From positions 1 through 50,353 of the forward strand of contig CAJXWT010000005.1 of the NCBI GenBank assembly GCA_913062595.1: DNA of 50,353 bases. Direction: 5' to 3'. The DNA is from an uncultured Fidelibacterota bacterium. Lineage in GTDB: Bacteria; Fidelibacterota; Marinisomatia; Marinisomatales; TCS55. Shown piece after piece: positions 18,299 to 27,295 of the stretch (position 1 is the stretch's first letter; each line of letters begins with the position of its first letter). Below the pieces are notes generated by a model. The model did not search any database. It was not told where the DNA came from and saw only the letters and a list, made by a program, of their open reading frames with translations. A program made the position numbers and the translations under genes.

Positions 18299-20398
18299 TT
18301 AGGGTCTTATAAGTTTCATTATTTCTTTGGAAAATAGTTCGGCCTGGTCATCATAATGCGTAGAGGATTCAACACTCGTACTGGCACCAAACTGGTGGAT
18401 ACTTTCTGCACGGACATTACCGTTTGCATCCCATTCAACAAATTGCACATAGCAATCACCAGCCACACCTTTCATGATATTTTCATCATTTTTTGTGTAA
18501 ATGGCCCGGAGCATATCTGGACCACCAGCTAGAGGAAGGTCTGCCGTACCATGACGCAAACGCTGCACCTCTCCCAAAGGTACATCAATACGACCATAAT
18601 TAGTGGTCAGAAATTCTACTGCCGCAGCCAACTTTTCTACAATTTTATCATAATCGTAGGTGTATTTCTCAGGATTGAAACCGACATGACGAAATGTCAA
18701 GAAACCCAGTGCCGCAGCCCTATTTTCCAATTCACCAGAAAAATCCCAACTATTTAATAAATCTATTCCTGGCTTCAATTCTTTCCTTATGGTCTTGGAA
18801 TCCTTGATAAATTTTCTCAACACTTCAACCACCAATGACTCCTGAGAATATTTTTTATCATATTTATACCTGAGAAACTCCTCACGGGTAATACTTTTAT
18901 CCTGGCCATATAGCTCCAATGCTCTCAGCGCACGATTTGTCTGGTGCATATCCACGCCAGCATAGGCTGGCAGGCGATCGGGAAAATCGGAGGGATCATC
19001 GGTGCAAAGATAGGGCGTATTATTACAATTATAGATAAAGCCTCCCGGCGGATTTTCGATTTGCGGCAAATCCTCAAAAGGCAGGTATTCAGTCCACAAA
19101 TATACGGACGTATCGCCCGGGACTATGCTTCTCCAATCCAGATCAGGATGACGTTTTGGTATTCGGGCATTATAAACAAAATAGATATTGCCTGATTTAT
19201 CCGCATAACCAGTATTAAACATTGGAATAGCATTTATGGCCATTGCTTTTTTGAATTCTGTCAGGTTGTGAGCACGATTCATACGATACCATTGTTCAAT
19301 GAGTCGCAGATCTCCCATGGAGGCATACCGAATGGCGTAAGTCCCGTGGTCCGTTTTCAAGACCGGTCCATGGATAGACCTGTATAAATCTCTTTTCACT
19401 TTCCAGGATAATGGCCCCAGAATTTTAACTTTAATTTTTGTTTTCTTGACTTCCAGGTCACGCCAATTACCATCATACCAGTATTGATTTTCATTATCAG
19501 GATTAATTGTAAGATGGTAAACATCGATAAGATCAGGATCATTAATAGTATGGCCCCATCCCAGGTCAGGATTATGGCCTACGAACCCGACCGGTGACCC
19601 CGGAAAAAGACCCGCTACCATGTCCCAGCCATCATCACTGGAAATATGTGCTTCATACCATGCTACGGGGCCGCTCCAGGGCTGGTGGCTATTCACCATT
19701 AAGCGTGTATATCCATCGGCACTTCTTTTTGGGGCTACAGCTATGACATTGCTGGCCAGCATCTGCATTGGATCTTTTTCCTCTTCCGGGCCGAGACCGA
19801 TCAGCGTTGGTGGTTCTGCGCGCATTAGTTTTCTAATAACACCACCAAAACCATAAAATAATGGTGTACGATGCATAAAACCAGCAACTATATCAATGCC
19901 CTGTACTGGATATAGTTTTTTGTAGGCAGCTTTTGGATTATCCTTGACATAGAGGTTTATACCAGCGGCATAACCATCACATACATCACGGACATCAGCA
20001 GGCACCTCATTAATGTATCTTTTATCTAAACCATCCCAAATACCAATAACATGTACATAATAATCATTGGCAATATTTTCGATGCCTTTTACACCTGTTC
20101 CCTTTCCTTTTAACAAATCAAAAAATCCCTTAATGGATTTCAATTTCACGCCATATAATTGACCAAGCATACCTCGCGACGCCACAAGGACATTTTGAAT
20201 TGTCTTGAAATCATCCTGCGCATGGGCATAGGCCAGACCAAAAGCAGCATCTCCATCCGATCGACCATGGACATGGGGCACGCCCCAATTATCCCGGTTG
20301 ATTGTAGCCTTATATTTCCCGTCATTTATAATTATTGCATCTTGGGCAACAAGTACGGAAGTAAATATTAATAGTATAAATTTTGTGCTAATTCTCAT
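18299..20398 (-). CDS. Penicillin acylase family (Ntn-hydrolase) amidase
   Basis: A periplasmic N-terminal-nucleophile hydrolase of 699 residues. It has a signal peptide (1-19), an alpha-subunit region starting INRDNWGVPHVHG, a linker, and then a beta-subunit whose N-terminal Ser is most likely the Ser of LASNVIAVAP (about residue 214). Autocleavage just before this Ser would create the active enzyme. Typical later elements are VNSHQPWSGP, GHNPDLGWGHT and YADKSGNIYFVYNARIP. Relatives include penicillin G acylase, acyl-homoserine-lactone acylases and aculeacin acylase, and the substrate is not predictable. The start codon overlaps the stop of the ThDP enzyme gene (TGATG), which indicates translational coupling. 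Confidence 0.88.
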   Translation of the reverse strand: MRISTKFILLIFTSVLVAQDAIIINDGKYKATINRDNWGVPHVHGRSDGDAAFGLAYAHAQDDFKTIQNVLVASRGMLGQLYGVKLKSIKGFFDLLKGKGTGVKGIENIANDYYVHVIGIWDGLDKRYINEVPADVRDVCDGYAAGINLYVKDNPKAAYKKLYPVQGIDIVAGFMHRTPLFYGFGGVIRKLMRAEPPTLIGLGPEEEKDPMQMLASNVIAVAPKRSADGYTRLMVNSHQPWSGPVAWYEAHISSDDGWDMVAGLFPGSPVGFVGHNPDLGWGHTINDPDLIDVYHLTINPDNENQYWYDGNWRDLEVKKTKIKVKILGPLSWKVKRDLYRSIHGPVLKTDHGTYAIRYASMGDLRLIEQWYRMNRAHNLTEFKKAMAINAIPMFNTGYADKSGNIYFVYNARIPKRHPDLDWRSIVPGDTSVYLWTEYLPFEDLPQIENPPGGFIYNCNNTPYLCTDDPSDFPDRLPAYAGVDMHQTNRALRALELYGQDKSITREEFLRYKYDKKYSQESLVVEVLRKFIKDSKTIRKELKPGIDLLNSWDFSGELENRAAALGFLTFRHVGFNPEKYTYDYDKIVEKLAAAVEFLTTNYGRIDVPLGEVQRLRHGTADLPLAGGPDMLRAIYTKNDENIMKGVAGDCYVQFVEWDANGNVRAESIHQFGASTSVESSTHYDDQAELFSKEIMKLIRP

Positions 20399-22119
20399 AT
20401 CGATATTGAACCTTTTCTGAAGTCCGTTTCTCCGATCTTCATATTTATGGCAACACTTTCTCCTGTTGCAGCAAATTCTTTTGCCGTATTCAAAACATCA
20501 TCAATCTCTTTCTTATCCGTAATTTGCAATCCTTTCCCACCCAATGCCGCTACAACTTCATGATATTTTGTATTGCCCAATTCAGTGGCAACAGGATCCT
20601 TGAATATTTCTACCTGATCTCTGGCAATTTGTGTCCAGCCACTATCATTCCCAATAATGGCGATCATGGGAATGTTATGGCGCACAAAAGTATCAAATTC
20701 CACCATACTGTAACCAAAAGCGCCATCACCATAGATTCCCCATACTGTAGCATCTGGATGAGTTAACTTCCCACCTAAAATAAAACCTGCACCTACACCT
20801 AGGGTTCCAAAAGGACCCGGGTCGAGCCAACCCAGATTGGACCTCGGTCGCAAGATATAAGATGCAGTAGCAACAAAATCACCCCCATCTGCAATTAAAA
20901 TATCACCATCCTTCAGGTGGTTATTTAGCTTAGTAAAAAATTTCAATGGGTTAACATAATCTGTATTTATTTCGGACTGTTCGTGAATTTGGTCCAACCT
21001 TTTCTTATCTCTTTCCCGCAGCGTATCTATCCAGGTATCCGAATCAATCCTATCTCCTGATTTATTTTCAGGCAAACTTGAAAAAAAAGAACCTGGATCC
21101 GCCTGGATCGCTAAAGTAGGCTTCCGATTTAAATACAGATCACTACGACTGCGGTTTATGGATATGATTTCTGCTTCACGATTAATTTGCCTGCCGTATC
21201 CCAACCGGAAATCACACGGTACGCCTGCTAAGATAACCAAATCAGCTTCTTGCAATGCTTTTTTCCTTTGGTGGCGGAAAATATTCAATTCTTCTTTGGA
21301 CAACAATCCCCTGGCCATACCTGAAACAAACATAGGTATATTTAAAGACGCTAATTTCTGCGCCAAATTATCCACCTGGGTAACATTCAGCATTGTTTGA
21401 CTACCAATTAATAATACAGGTCTTTTCGAATTATACATCATTTTCGATACCTTTCGCATATCGCTGGGAACGGGCATTGGGCATGTAATTTCAGGAACAG
21501 GTTTTGGCGCCGTTTCAAAGCCGGCGAAAATACGGTTTAGATTTCGCTGTAAATATTTTTCCAACCACCAAGACATTTTTTGACCATCCGTATTCAATCC
21601 ATACAATTCACGAACCAGATCCTGCGGATATAATAAGTCCAGTGGTAATTCAACAAATACTGGGCCCGGGACACCTGATTGCGCGATTATAATTGCCTTA
21701 TTTATTTCATTAGCAATATCCTTACCCCTCTTGATGATAACCTGGTGCTTGGTAAGTGGCCTAAGAAGCGCCATTTGATCAATATCCTGCAAACTGCCGC
21801 GCCCCTTCAAAATAGTGGCAGTTGCCCCGCCAAGTAATAGCACCGGAACTTGGGCCATTTGAATATTTTTTACAGCAGTGAGCGTATTTGTCAGTCCTGG
21901 ACCCGCTGTAACAGCGGCCACACCAATCGCGGGGGATAAACGCGATACGGCATCCGCGGCGAAAACAGCCGTTGCCTCATGACGCACATCAACTACACGA
22001 ATGCCTTTTTCCCTGCAGGCCACCAAAATTGGTGAGATATGGCCTCCGCACAGGGTAAATATGAATTCTACATCATGCTGCTGTAAGGTTTCAGCAACGA
22101 TCGATCCACCATGTCTCAT
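20395..22119 (-). CDS. ThDP-dependent enzyme of the acetolactate-synthase-like / ILVBL (2-hydroxyacyl-CoA lyase) type
   Basis: A cytoplasmic thiamine-diphosphate enzyme of 574 residues. The activating Glu48 is in [13 protein letters not shown], and the ThDP/Mg motif [15 protein letters not shown] (about 461-475) ends in IGND. The segments [26 protein letters not shown] and [14 protein letters not shown] follow the human ILVBL/HACL2 sequence as I remember it more closely than IlvB. Cleavage of a 2-hydroxyacyl-CoA, or a related ligation, is therefore more likely than branched-chain amino acid synthesis. No small regulatory subunit or ilv gene is adjacent. The stop overlaps the acylase start by four bases. 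Confidence 0.85.
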   Translation of the reverse strand: MRHGGSIVAETLQQHDVEFIFTLCGGHISPILVACREKGIRVVDVRHEATAVFAADAVSRLSPAIGVAAVTAGPGLTNTLTAVKNIQMAQVPVLLLGGATATILKGRGSLQDIDQMALLRPLTKHQVIIKRGKDIANEINKAIIIAQSGVPGPVFVELPLDLLYPQDLVRELYGLNTDGQKMSWWLEKYLQRNLNRIFAGFETAPKPVPEITCPMPVPSDMRKVSKMMYNSKRPVLLIGSQTMLNVTQVDNLAQKLASLNIPMFVSGMARGLLSKEELNIFRHQRKKALQEADLVILAGVPCDFRLGYGRQINREAEIISINRSRSDLYLNRKPTLAIQADPGSFFSSLPENKSGDRIDSDTWIDTLRERDKKRLDQIHEQSEINTDYVNPLKFFTKLNNHLKDGDILIADGGDFVATASYILRPRSNLGWLDPGPFGTLGVGAGFILGGKLTHPDATVWGIYGDGAFGYSMVEFDTFVRHNIPMIAIIGNDSGWTQIARDQVEIFKDPVATELGNTKYHEVVAALGGKGLQITDKKEIDDVLNTAKEFAATGESVAINMKIGETDFRKGSISI

Positions 22120-22176
22120 TTATTGAAATTGTTTTTATGGTTAATTAGGGTGAATGCGAAACCCAAGATATTGTAG

Positions 22177-23487
22177 TTAATTTATCCATGAAGTTAAGGG
22201 TTCAGAGATGGTTTGTAATTTTTTCGAGACACTGGTAAATAAGTCCTGTTCAAAATCATCATTTGTTTCATAACAGCGACCGAAAACAGATTCCCAAACT
22301 TGACGATCTTCCATGCAAAAATAGAAAAATACTTCATCACACCAAGGTTGGAATGCATCCCAAACCCCAGAAAATATTTTTTTCTTCGTTTCCATTGGAT
22401 AAGATTTTTTGCCTGCGGCATCTACAAACGGCATCTGCAATATTTTGCTGCGCCTACTAGCCATTCTCAGGGATTTGATCGCCGGTTTAATGAACGTCAG
22501 CGTACCAAAAGATATCAACCCAATCTCCCGCGCTGAAAACATGGCCATTAGACGATTTATCAAGTCATTATAATCAGTATTCCAGCCGTGGTAGTAAACT
22601 ATAGGATGAAAATGAAAACCAACCAATATACCTGCGTCTGCCAGTTGGCGGGCCGCTTGCAATCGCTGTTCAATAGTAGCAGTTCGCGCTTCTTCATGAT
22701 CAATGAATACCTGTGGATTCAGTGACCAGCTAACAAAAATATTATTTGGCACTGCTGCTTGCAACAAATGACTTACATTTTTTGACTTGGTTTTAAATTC
22801 GAGAATAATATTCGGGTTATTGCGAGCAAATTCTAATTGTGTGTCTAGAATCCCGTTTTTGTTACCCAAGGCCAGTGAATCAGAGGACTGTCCTGAACCA
22901 ATATGGTAATTTTTATTGGGGTCGAGCTCTATAGCGGCAAGTTTATCAGCCAAATTTTCCTCAACAGCAATTGTTCCGCCTTCATAAAACGTTTGGATAC
23001 TACAGTAACTACAACCCAGACCACACCCTTGTGCCACATCAATTGTTCTTAGGTTGCAACAGACTGTTTTTTCTGAGGCGACAGGACACATGCCAAATAC
23101 AGCATTATCTCCATTGATAGTTTTAAGTTTTTTACCTTCGGTGTTGTATTCCCGTTTACTGCCATTGGCATCATAATTGGTCGCATTTTCTTTTAATTCT
23201 TCCCAATTGTTGTATATGGATCCAAGGATCTTCTTTTTTGCCATCTGGTCAGAGTGTTGAATAGATTTTTCTTTATAATTCCACTGTTTACCTATACTAG
23301 GTTCATCCCACATTACAAAATCAACTGCCATATCCGTTAGTTGACGTAATTCCTGGTAGGTGAGCTGATATTTGATGCCGATATCTTTTATTGCATTCCG
23401 CGACCCTTTCTCCAAATTCTGGTAAAGCTCGTAATTGCTGAATGAAGCAAAGCGCTTTTGATAATCTAAATCTTTGGTCATTTTCAT
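22177..23487 (-). CDS. SPL-family radical SAM protein (spore photoproduct lyase-like)
   Basis: A radical SAM enzyme of 436 residues. The 4Fe-4S motif is Cys155-xxx-Cys159-xx-Cys162 in GCGLGCSYCSIQ. It is preceded by extra cysteines (MCPVASEKTVCCNL) and followed by GSGQSSDSLAL and LEFKTKSKN, as in the SplB / 'DNA repair photolyase' group. The C-terminal part has FCMEDRQVWESVFGRCY. Spore photoproduct lyase repairs thymine dimers in spores, but homologues in non-spore-formers are common and mostly uncharacterised. The gene stands 57 bases upstream of the ThDP gene and just beyond a terminator for the divergent-side repeat protein. A DNA-repair role is plausible but unproven. Confidence 0.82.
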   Translation of the reverse strand: MKMTKDLDYQKRFASFSNYELYQNLEKGSRNAIKDIGIKYQLTYQELRQLTDMAVDFVMWDEPSIGKQWNYKEKSIQHSDQMAKKKILGSIYNNWEELKENATNYDANGSKREYNTEGKKLKTINGDNAVFGMCPVASEKTVCCNLRTIDVAQGCGLGCSYCSIQTFYEGGTIAVEENLADKLAAIELDPNKNYHIGSGQSSDSLALGNKNGILDTQLEFARNNPNIILEFKTKSKNVSHLLQAAVPNNIFVSWSLNPQVFIDHEEARTATIEQRLQAARQLADAGILVGFHFHPIVYYHGWNTDYNDLINRLMAMFSAREIGLISFGTLTFIKPAIKSLRMASRRSKILQMPFVDAAGKKSYPMETKKKIFSGVWDAFQPWCDEVFFYFCMEDRQVWESVFGRCYETNDDFEQDLFTSVSKKLQTISEPLTSWIN

Positions 23488-23553
23488 GATATTTGATTAT
23501 GAATATAAAATATGACTGTCAAAAAAAGTGTTACATTAAAAAGAAAATAAAAT

Positions 23554-23578
23554 AAAGCCCCGCATAACGGGGCTTTTT
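23554..23578 (-). terminator. Rho-independent terminator after the YwqK/MORN-repeat gene
   Basis: Perfect nine-base stem AAAGCCCCG (23554-23562) / CGGGGCTTT (23568-23576) with loop CATAA, T run on the plus side and an A-rich stretch on the other. It lies directly past the stop of the minus-strand repeat gene. Confidence 0.88.
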
Positions 23579-23594
23579 AATTGTTTTATAATAA

Positions 23595-26456
23595 TTATTC
23601 CAAAGAGTTGTTATTGATCAATGCACCTGCGGCATATACGCCTTCCGAAACCTTTGTTCCTGTTTCATCATAGAATACCCATAAACCATCTTTCTGATCA
23701 TCTATATAAAATCCTTCAGATTCTACTTGCCCATTGCTGTGCCAACTGAACCATTTACCAACCTTTTTACCATTTTCCCAATTATCTTCCGATCGTTTTT
23801 CTCCGCTTTCATACCAGGTTGTGAATTGACCATCATTTATACTTTTATTAAACCTTTTTGAAGACATGAGCTGTCCATTGCCATGGTATTCATATTCATA
23901 ATCCCATTCTTTGGATAAAATACCATCCACATAGAGTCTCTTCCAAACTTCCAAGCCATTGGCATTTCTGCCTACCCAGCTGCCATTTCCGTTCTCCAAT
24001 AAAATACTACCATTCTTTGACCAACGGTTTCTGAGTAGGAATTCACCTTCATCCCAAAGCCCTTCTTCTTTTTGTTTACCATTGTCAAACCAGGAAATGT
24101 ATTCTCCATCTTTCGCTCCGCCCTGGTAACCAGTTTTGGTTTTTAATTCACCATTTTCGTGGTATTCGTATTCAAATGTCCATTCATCTTTCAGTAAACC
24201 ATCTTCATAGAATTTTTTCCATGCTTCTAATCCTTCTTTTCGACCTATCCAGCCACCTGTACCATTTGCTACCAATTGACCGCCATTACTTAACCAGCGG
24301 TTCATTAGTAAATATTGTCCATCCTGCCACAGGCCATCCTCGCGTTTTTGACCATCTTCGAACCACACTGCATATCCATCATGTTGGTTATCATGCTGAT
24401 ATTTCCCCTGTTCCTTTAACTGTCCATTTTCAAACCATGTTTTATATAATCCATGTTTTTTGTCTTCAAAATAACCCGTCTCTGATTTTAACTGACCATT
24501 ATCGAAATATTCGTGTTTATTATCCCACTGAAACTCCAGCTTTCCTCCAATATATTCTTTTTCCCATAATACCAATCCTTCTTTATTCTTACCTTTTATT
24601 CTTCCTGCGCCATTCGTGATAATAGCATTGCCACTTTTATTCCAGCGGTTTTGGATCAGGTATTCACCATCTTCAGTCCACATACCTTCTTCACGCTTTT
24701 GTCCGTCTTCAAGCCATAATTCATAAAATCCGTAGGGTACGCCGTAGCTATTTTTACCATTTTCTTTAATTTGTCCATCTTCATACCATACTGAATAACG
24801 GCCATGTTTTTCATTTTCAGAATAACCAGTCTCTGATTTTAATTGGCCATTATCATAGTATTCATGAACATTGTCCCATTGGAATTCTAGCTTACCACCT
24901 ACAAATTCCTTTTCCCATAATACCAGCCCTTCTATATTCTTACCGGCAATCCTTCCTTCGCCATTAGTGATTATCAGATTGCCATTTTTATTCCAGCGAT
25001 TGGTTATAAGATATTCGCCTTCTTGCCAAACTCCTTCTTCCCTTTTATCTCCATTTTCAAACCATGCAGTAGATTCGCCATCTTCCTGACCGCCCTGAAA
25101 ACTGCTCTCATTTTTTATCTGACCACTATCGTAGTATTCGTACTTGTACTCCCAATCAGAAATGAGACGGCCATCTTGGTATTCCTTAGCCCAAAGTTTC
25201 CGACCTTCAGCATTTTTACCTATCCATTTTCCATTTCCATCTTCTATCAAAACGTCACCTTCATTATTCCAGCGGGTAGTTAAATAGAATTCATTGTCTA
25301 CGTATGAACCTTCTTGGCGCATTTGACCACTATCGAACCAATCCGAATAGGCACCATCTTTATTTCCTTTTAAGTTGCTACCTTTATTTTGCATTTGACC
25401 ATTTTCATACCAGGTGCTGAATTCACCTGTTAAAACACCTTCAACATAAGTTTTCTTTGTACTTAATTGACTATTTTCATACCATTCCTCAAAATTACCA
25501 TCTTCCTTACCTGCTTTAAAATTACCTGTGGATTTCATTTGACCATTTTCATACCAAGACGAATTTTCGCCATCTAATTTATTATTACGGGTACTCTTCA
25601 GCGATTTTTCCTTACCATTACTGTAGAACTGGTACTTGAATGCCCATTTATCAACAACTTTGTTATTCTCATATAAATATTTATTAGCAATTAATCCCTT
25701 ATCATTCCAAGTAGTCCATACGCCATCTTTTTTACCGTTAGAGTATTTACCTTCCTTTTTAGTATTTCCATTATTAGTATATTTGACCCACAGTCCATCC
25801 CGCTGATCATTTTTCCAGACGCCTTCTTCTTTCTTTGAACCATCATTAAAATAAAATGCATATGAACCATCTTTCTTGCCAGCCGCATAAGAACTAGTTC
25901 TCGCTAGGTTACCATTTTCATGCCAAATAGTCCATTTACCATTCCTTTTACTATTATTAAATACTTTATGTGATTTGATCTTTATTCTCTTTTTATCATA
26001 CCAGAAAAGAAACTGACCATCCGATTCATCAGCTGTTTTGATACCAATAACTTGGCCTGCTTTGATTTTATATCCAGTATCCTTATCTATATCTTCATTT
26101 AATTCATATAATTGGGCAACATCTACCTCGAAATCGCTGGCAATTTTTTCCAAGGTTTCATCACTTTGAATTTCATGAAAAACGTACTTGGATACAGCGC
26201 CCGTGTACTCAGTGCCATGACGATCCCAAAATTTCCAAGTACCTACGGGAAGGCCATCCTTATACTGCCCTTCGGTCTTCCTACTACCATTATTATATTT
26301 TGATGACATTTTACCGCTATAAGGCTTTTGAGCTCCTTGTTCATATTTAGCGCCATCTCTCTCAATTAATACGACTTCTTTTTCTTTCTTTCCGCAACCG
26401 AAAAGTAATAGAAGGACGATAATACCAATATTTCTATACCTAGAAAATTTCATCAT
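23595..26456 (-). CDS. Large YwqK/MORN-repeat lipoprotein with embedded LysM domain
   Basis: Function unknown. The 953-residue protein begins with a lipoprotein signal ending LLLFGC (Cys21). Nearly all the rest is made of MORN-2/YwqK-like repeats of about 23 residues (pattern Y-x-N-G-x-x-K-x-E-G-x-Y-x-x-G-x-K-D-G-x-W). Between the first repeats a single LysM-like domain (about 93-138, HEIQSDETLEKIASDFEV to IGI) is inserted, which suggests binding to peptidoglycan or another glycan. From about residue 395 to 810 the short repeats are grouped into larger units of about 91-117 residues. Each contains a RWN-K-x-GN-x-I motif followed by NGxGxxxGKN and W-K-K/E. AGGAGAG is placed six bases before the ATG. 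Transcribed alone, with its own terminator. Confidence 0.82.
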   Translation of the reverse strand: MMKFSRYRNIGIIVLLLLFGCGKKEKEVVLIERDGAKYEQGAQKPYSGKMSSKYNNGSRKTEGQYKDGLPVGTWKFWDRHGTEYTGAVSKYVFHEIQSDETLEKIASDFEVDVAQLYELNEDIDKDTGYKIKAGQVIGIKTADESDGQFLFWYDKKRIKIKSHKVFNNSKRNGKWTIWHENGNLARTSSYAAGKKDGSYAFYFNDGSKKEEGVWKNDQRDGLWVKYTNNGNTKKEGKYSNGKKDGVWTTWNDKGLIANKYLYENNKVVDKWAFKYQFYSNGKEKSLKSTRNNKLDGENSSWYENGQMKSTGNFKAGKEDGNFEEWYENSQLSTKKTYVEGVLTGEFSTWYENGQMQNKGSNLKGNKDGAYSDWFDSGQMRQEGSYVDNEFYLTTRWNNEGDVLIEDGNGKWIGKNAEGRKLWAKEYQDGRLISDWEYKYEYYDSGQIKNESSFQGGQEDGESTAWFENGDKREEGVWQEGEYLITNRWNKNGNLIITNGEGRIAGKNIEGLVLWEKEFVGGKLEFQWDNVHEYYDNGQLKSETGYSENEKHGRYSVWYEDGQIKENGKNSYGVPYGFYELWLEDGQKREEGMWTEDGEYLIQNRWNKSGNAIITNGAGRIKGKNKEGLVLWEKEYIGGKLEFQWDNKHEYFDNGQLKSETGYFEDKKHGLYKTWFENGQLKEQGKYQHDNQHDGYAVWFEDGQKREDGLWQDGQYLLMNRWLSNGGQLVANGTGGWIGRKEGLEAWKKFYEDGLLKDEWTFEYEYHENGELKTKTGYQGGAKDGEYISWFDNGKQKEEGLWDEGEFLLRNRWSKNGSILLENGNGSWVGRNANGLEVWKRLYVDGILSKEWDYEYEYHGNGQLMSSKRFNKSINDGQFTTWYESGEKRSEDNWENGKKVGKWFSWHSNGQVESEGFYIDDQKDGLWVFYDETGTKVSEGVYAAGALINNNSLE
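24023..25275 (-). repeat. Tandem super-repeats inside the YwqK/MORN lipoprotein gene
   Basis: The codons for the recurring RW(N) motif fall at about 25270, 24995, 24645, 24296 and 24023. This gives units of about 275, 350, 350 and 273 bases. The two central units (roughly 24296-24645 and 24645-24995) are clearly similar at the DNA level, which points to duplication within the gene. The length difference of about 75 bases equals one extra short repeat of about 25 residues. Confidence 0.75.
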
Positions 26457-26561
26457 TAAAAACTCTCCTATTTAGTTAATTATTATTTATTAAATGAAAA
26501 TTATTTGTGGGATAAAAACCAAGTTTAGCACCAAAGTTAATAAAAACCTCATACTTAGCAA

Positions 26562-26586
26562 AATCTTTCATTCTAAATGAAAGATT
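26562..26586 (-). terminator. Perfect AT-rich hairpin after the long catabolic gene run
   Basis: AATCTTTCATT (26562-26572) and AATGAAAGATT (26576-26586) form a perfect 11-base inverted repeat with loop CTA, six bases past the stop of the SGNH hydrolase gene. The following T tract is short on the minus strand, so it may be a weak terminator or an mRNA-stabilising hairpin. It could also be an operator for the downstream lipoprotein gene. Confidence 0.5.
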
Positions 26587-26591
26587 AATTA

Positions 26592-27254
26592 TTAATCCAA
26601 TGTCTGAGCAATTCGATCTCTAACAATTTTTGTCCATAAATCATAACCTGTTACATTTAGATGCAATCCATCTTCAATAAACAATTTAGGATTTGGTGTC
26701 CCTTCTATTTCCAACATTGGAGTTGCAGTGTTAACATAATAGAGTGCTGAATTCCATTTCGACAATGTCAGTATTTTATGATTTGTTTGGTTCATGTTAT
26801 CCCATTTACCCCAGCGACTTATGCTAGGTTTGATCGGGATATAATAGAATTTTACCGCAGGAAAAAGGCTGATAATTTTATCATAAATACGTAAAAAATC
26901 ATTGTAGACATGGTCAGGAGTTTTACCACTAGAAATATCATTGTCTCCACAATAGAATACGACCGCTTTAACAGAATAGGGATTAATAATTACATCAATA
27001 TAATGCAGCATATCAGAAATGTGTGCGCCGCCAAAGCCCCTGTTTAGCGCGTTATAGTCAGGGAAATATTGATCCAGTTCCCAAAGGCGAATACTGGAAC
27101 TCCCGATAAACAGGACCACACTGTCTGGCAACAAACTTTCCTGAGTTGATGTAAGAAATTGATCGATTTGAGATTGAAATCGTTTTGGATCAGGATCACT
27201 GACCGTACTATCCTGACTGTGCCCAACAGTTCCAATAACAAGGGCTAGTACCAA
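26592..27254 (-). CDS. Exported SGNH/GDSL-family hydrolase
   Basis: An SGNH hydrolase (esterase/lipase-like, often a carbohydrate esterase) of about 220 residues. Block I is FIGSSSIRLW with the nucleophile Ser, block II NRGFGG, block III YCGDND with Asn, and block V DGLHLN with the Asp/His pair. The N-terminus is a signal peptide (to HSQ). The listed start is TTG at 27254. The frame stays open upstream and would give a better charged N-terminus (INKVNFLVLALVIG) from an ATT or ATA codon near 27272, so the exact start is uncertain. It is the last gene of the long minus-strand run, 42 bases after a symporter gene, and may remove acetyl or other ester groups from glycans. That role is inferred from context. 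Confidence 0.83.
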   Translation of the reverse strand: MVLALVIGTVGHSQDSTVSDPDPKRFQSQIDQFLTSTQESLLPDSVVLFIGSSSIRLWELDQYFPDYNALNRGFGGAHISDMLHYIDVIINPYSVKAVVFYCGDNDISSGKTPDHVYNDFLRIYDKIISLFPAVKFYYIPIKPSISRWGKWDNMNQTNHKILTLSKWNSALYYVNTATPMLEIEGTPNPKLFIEDGLHLNVTGYDLWTKIVRDRIAQTLD

Positions 27255-27295
27255 GAAATTGACTTTATTTATAATAGAGATTTTACAGTATTTAG

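Noticed and set aside
24176-24619. 147-residue plus-strand ORF within the repeat lipoprotein gene
   Set aside because: Antisense shadow of the YwqK/MORN repeats. No ribosome site, and its composition follows the opposite strand.
24023-25275. CRISPR-like periodicity
   Set aside because: The repeats are coding, imperfect and much longer than CRISPR repeats. They are explained by protein super-repeats.
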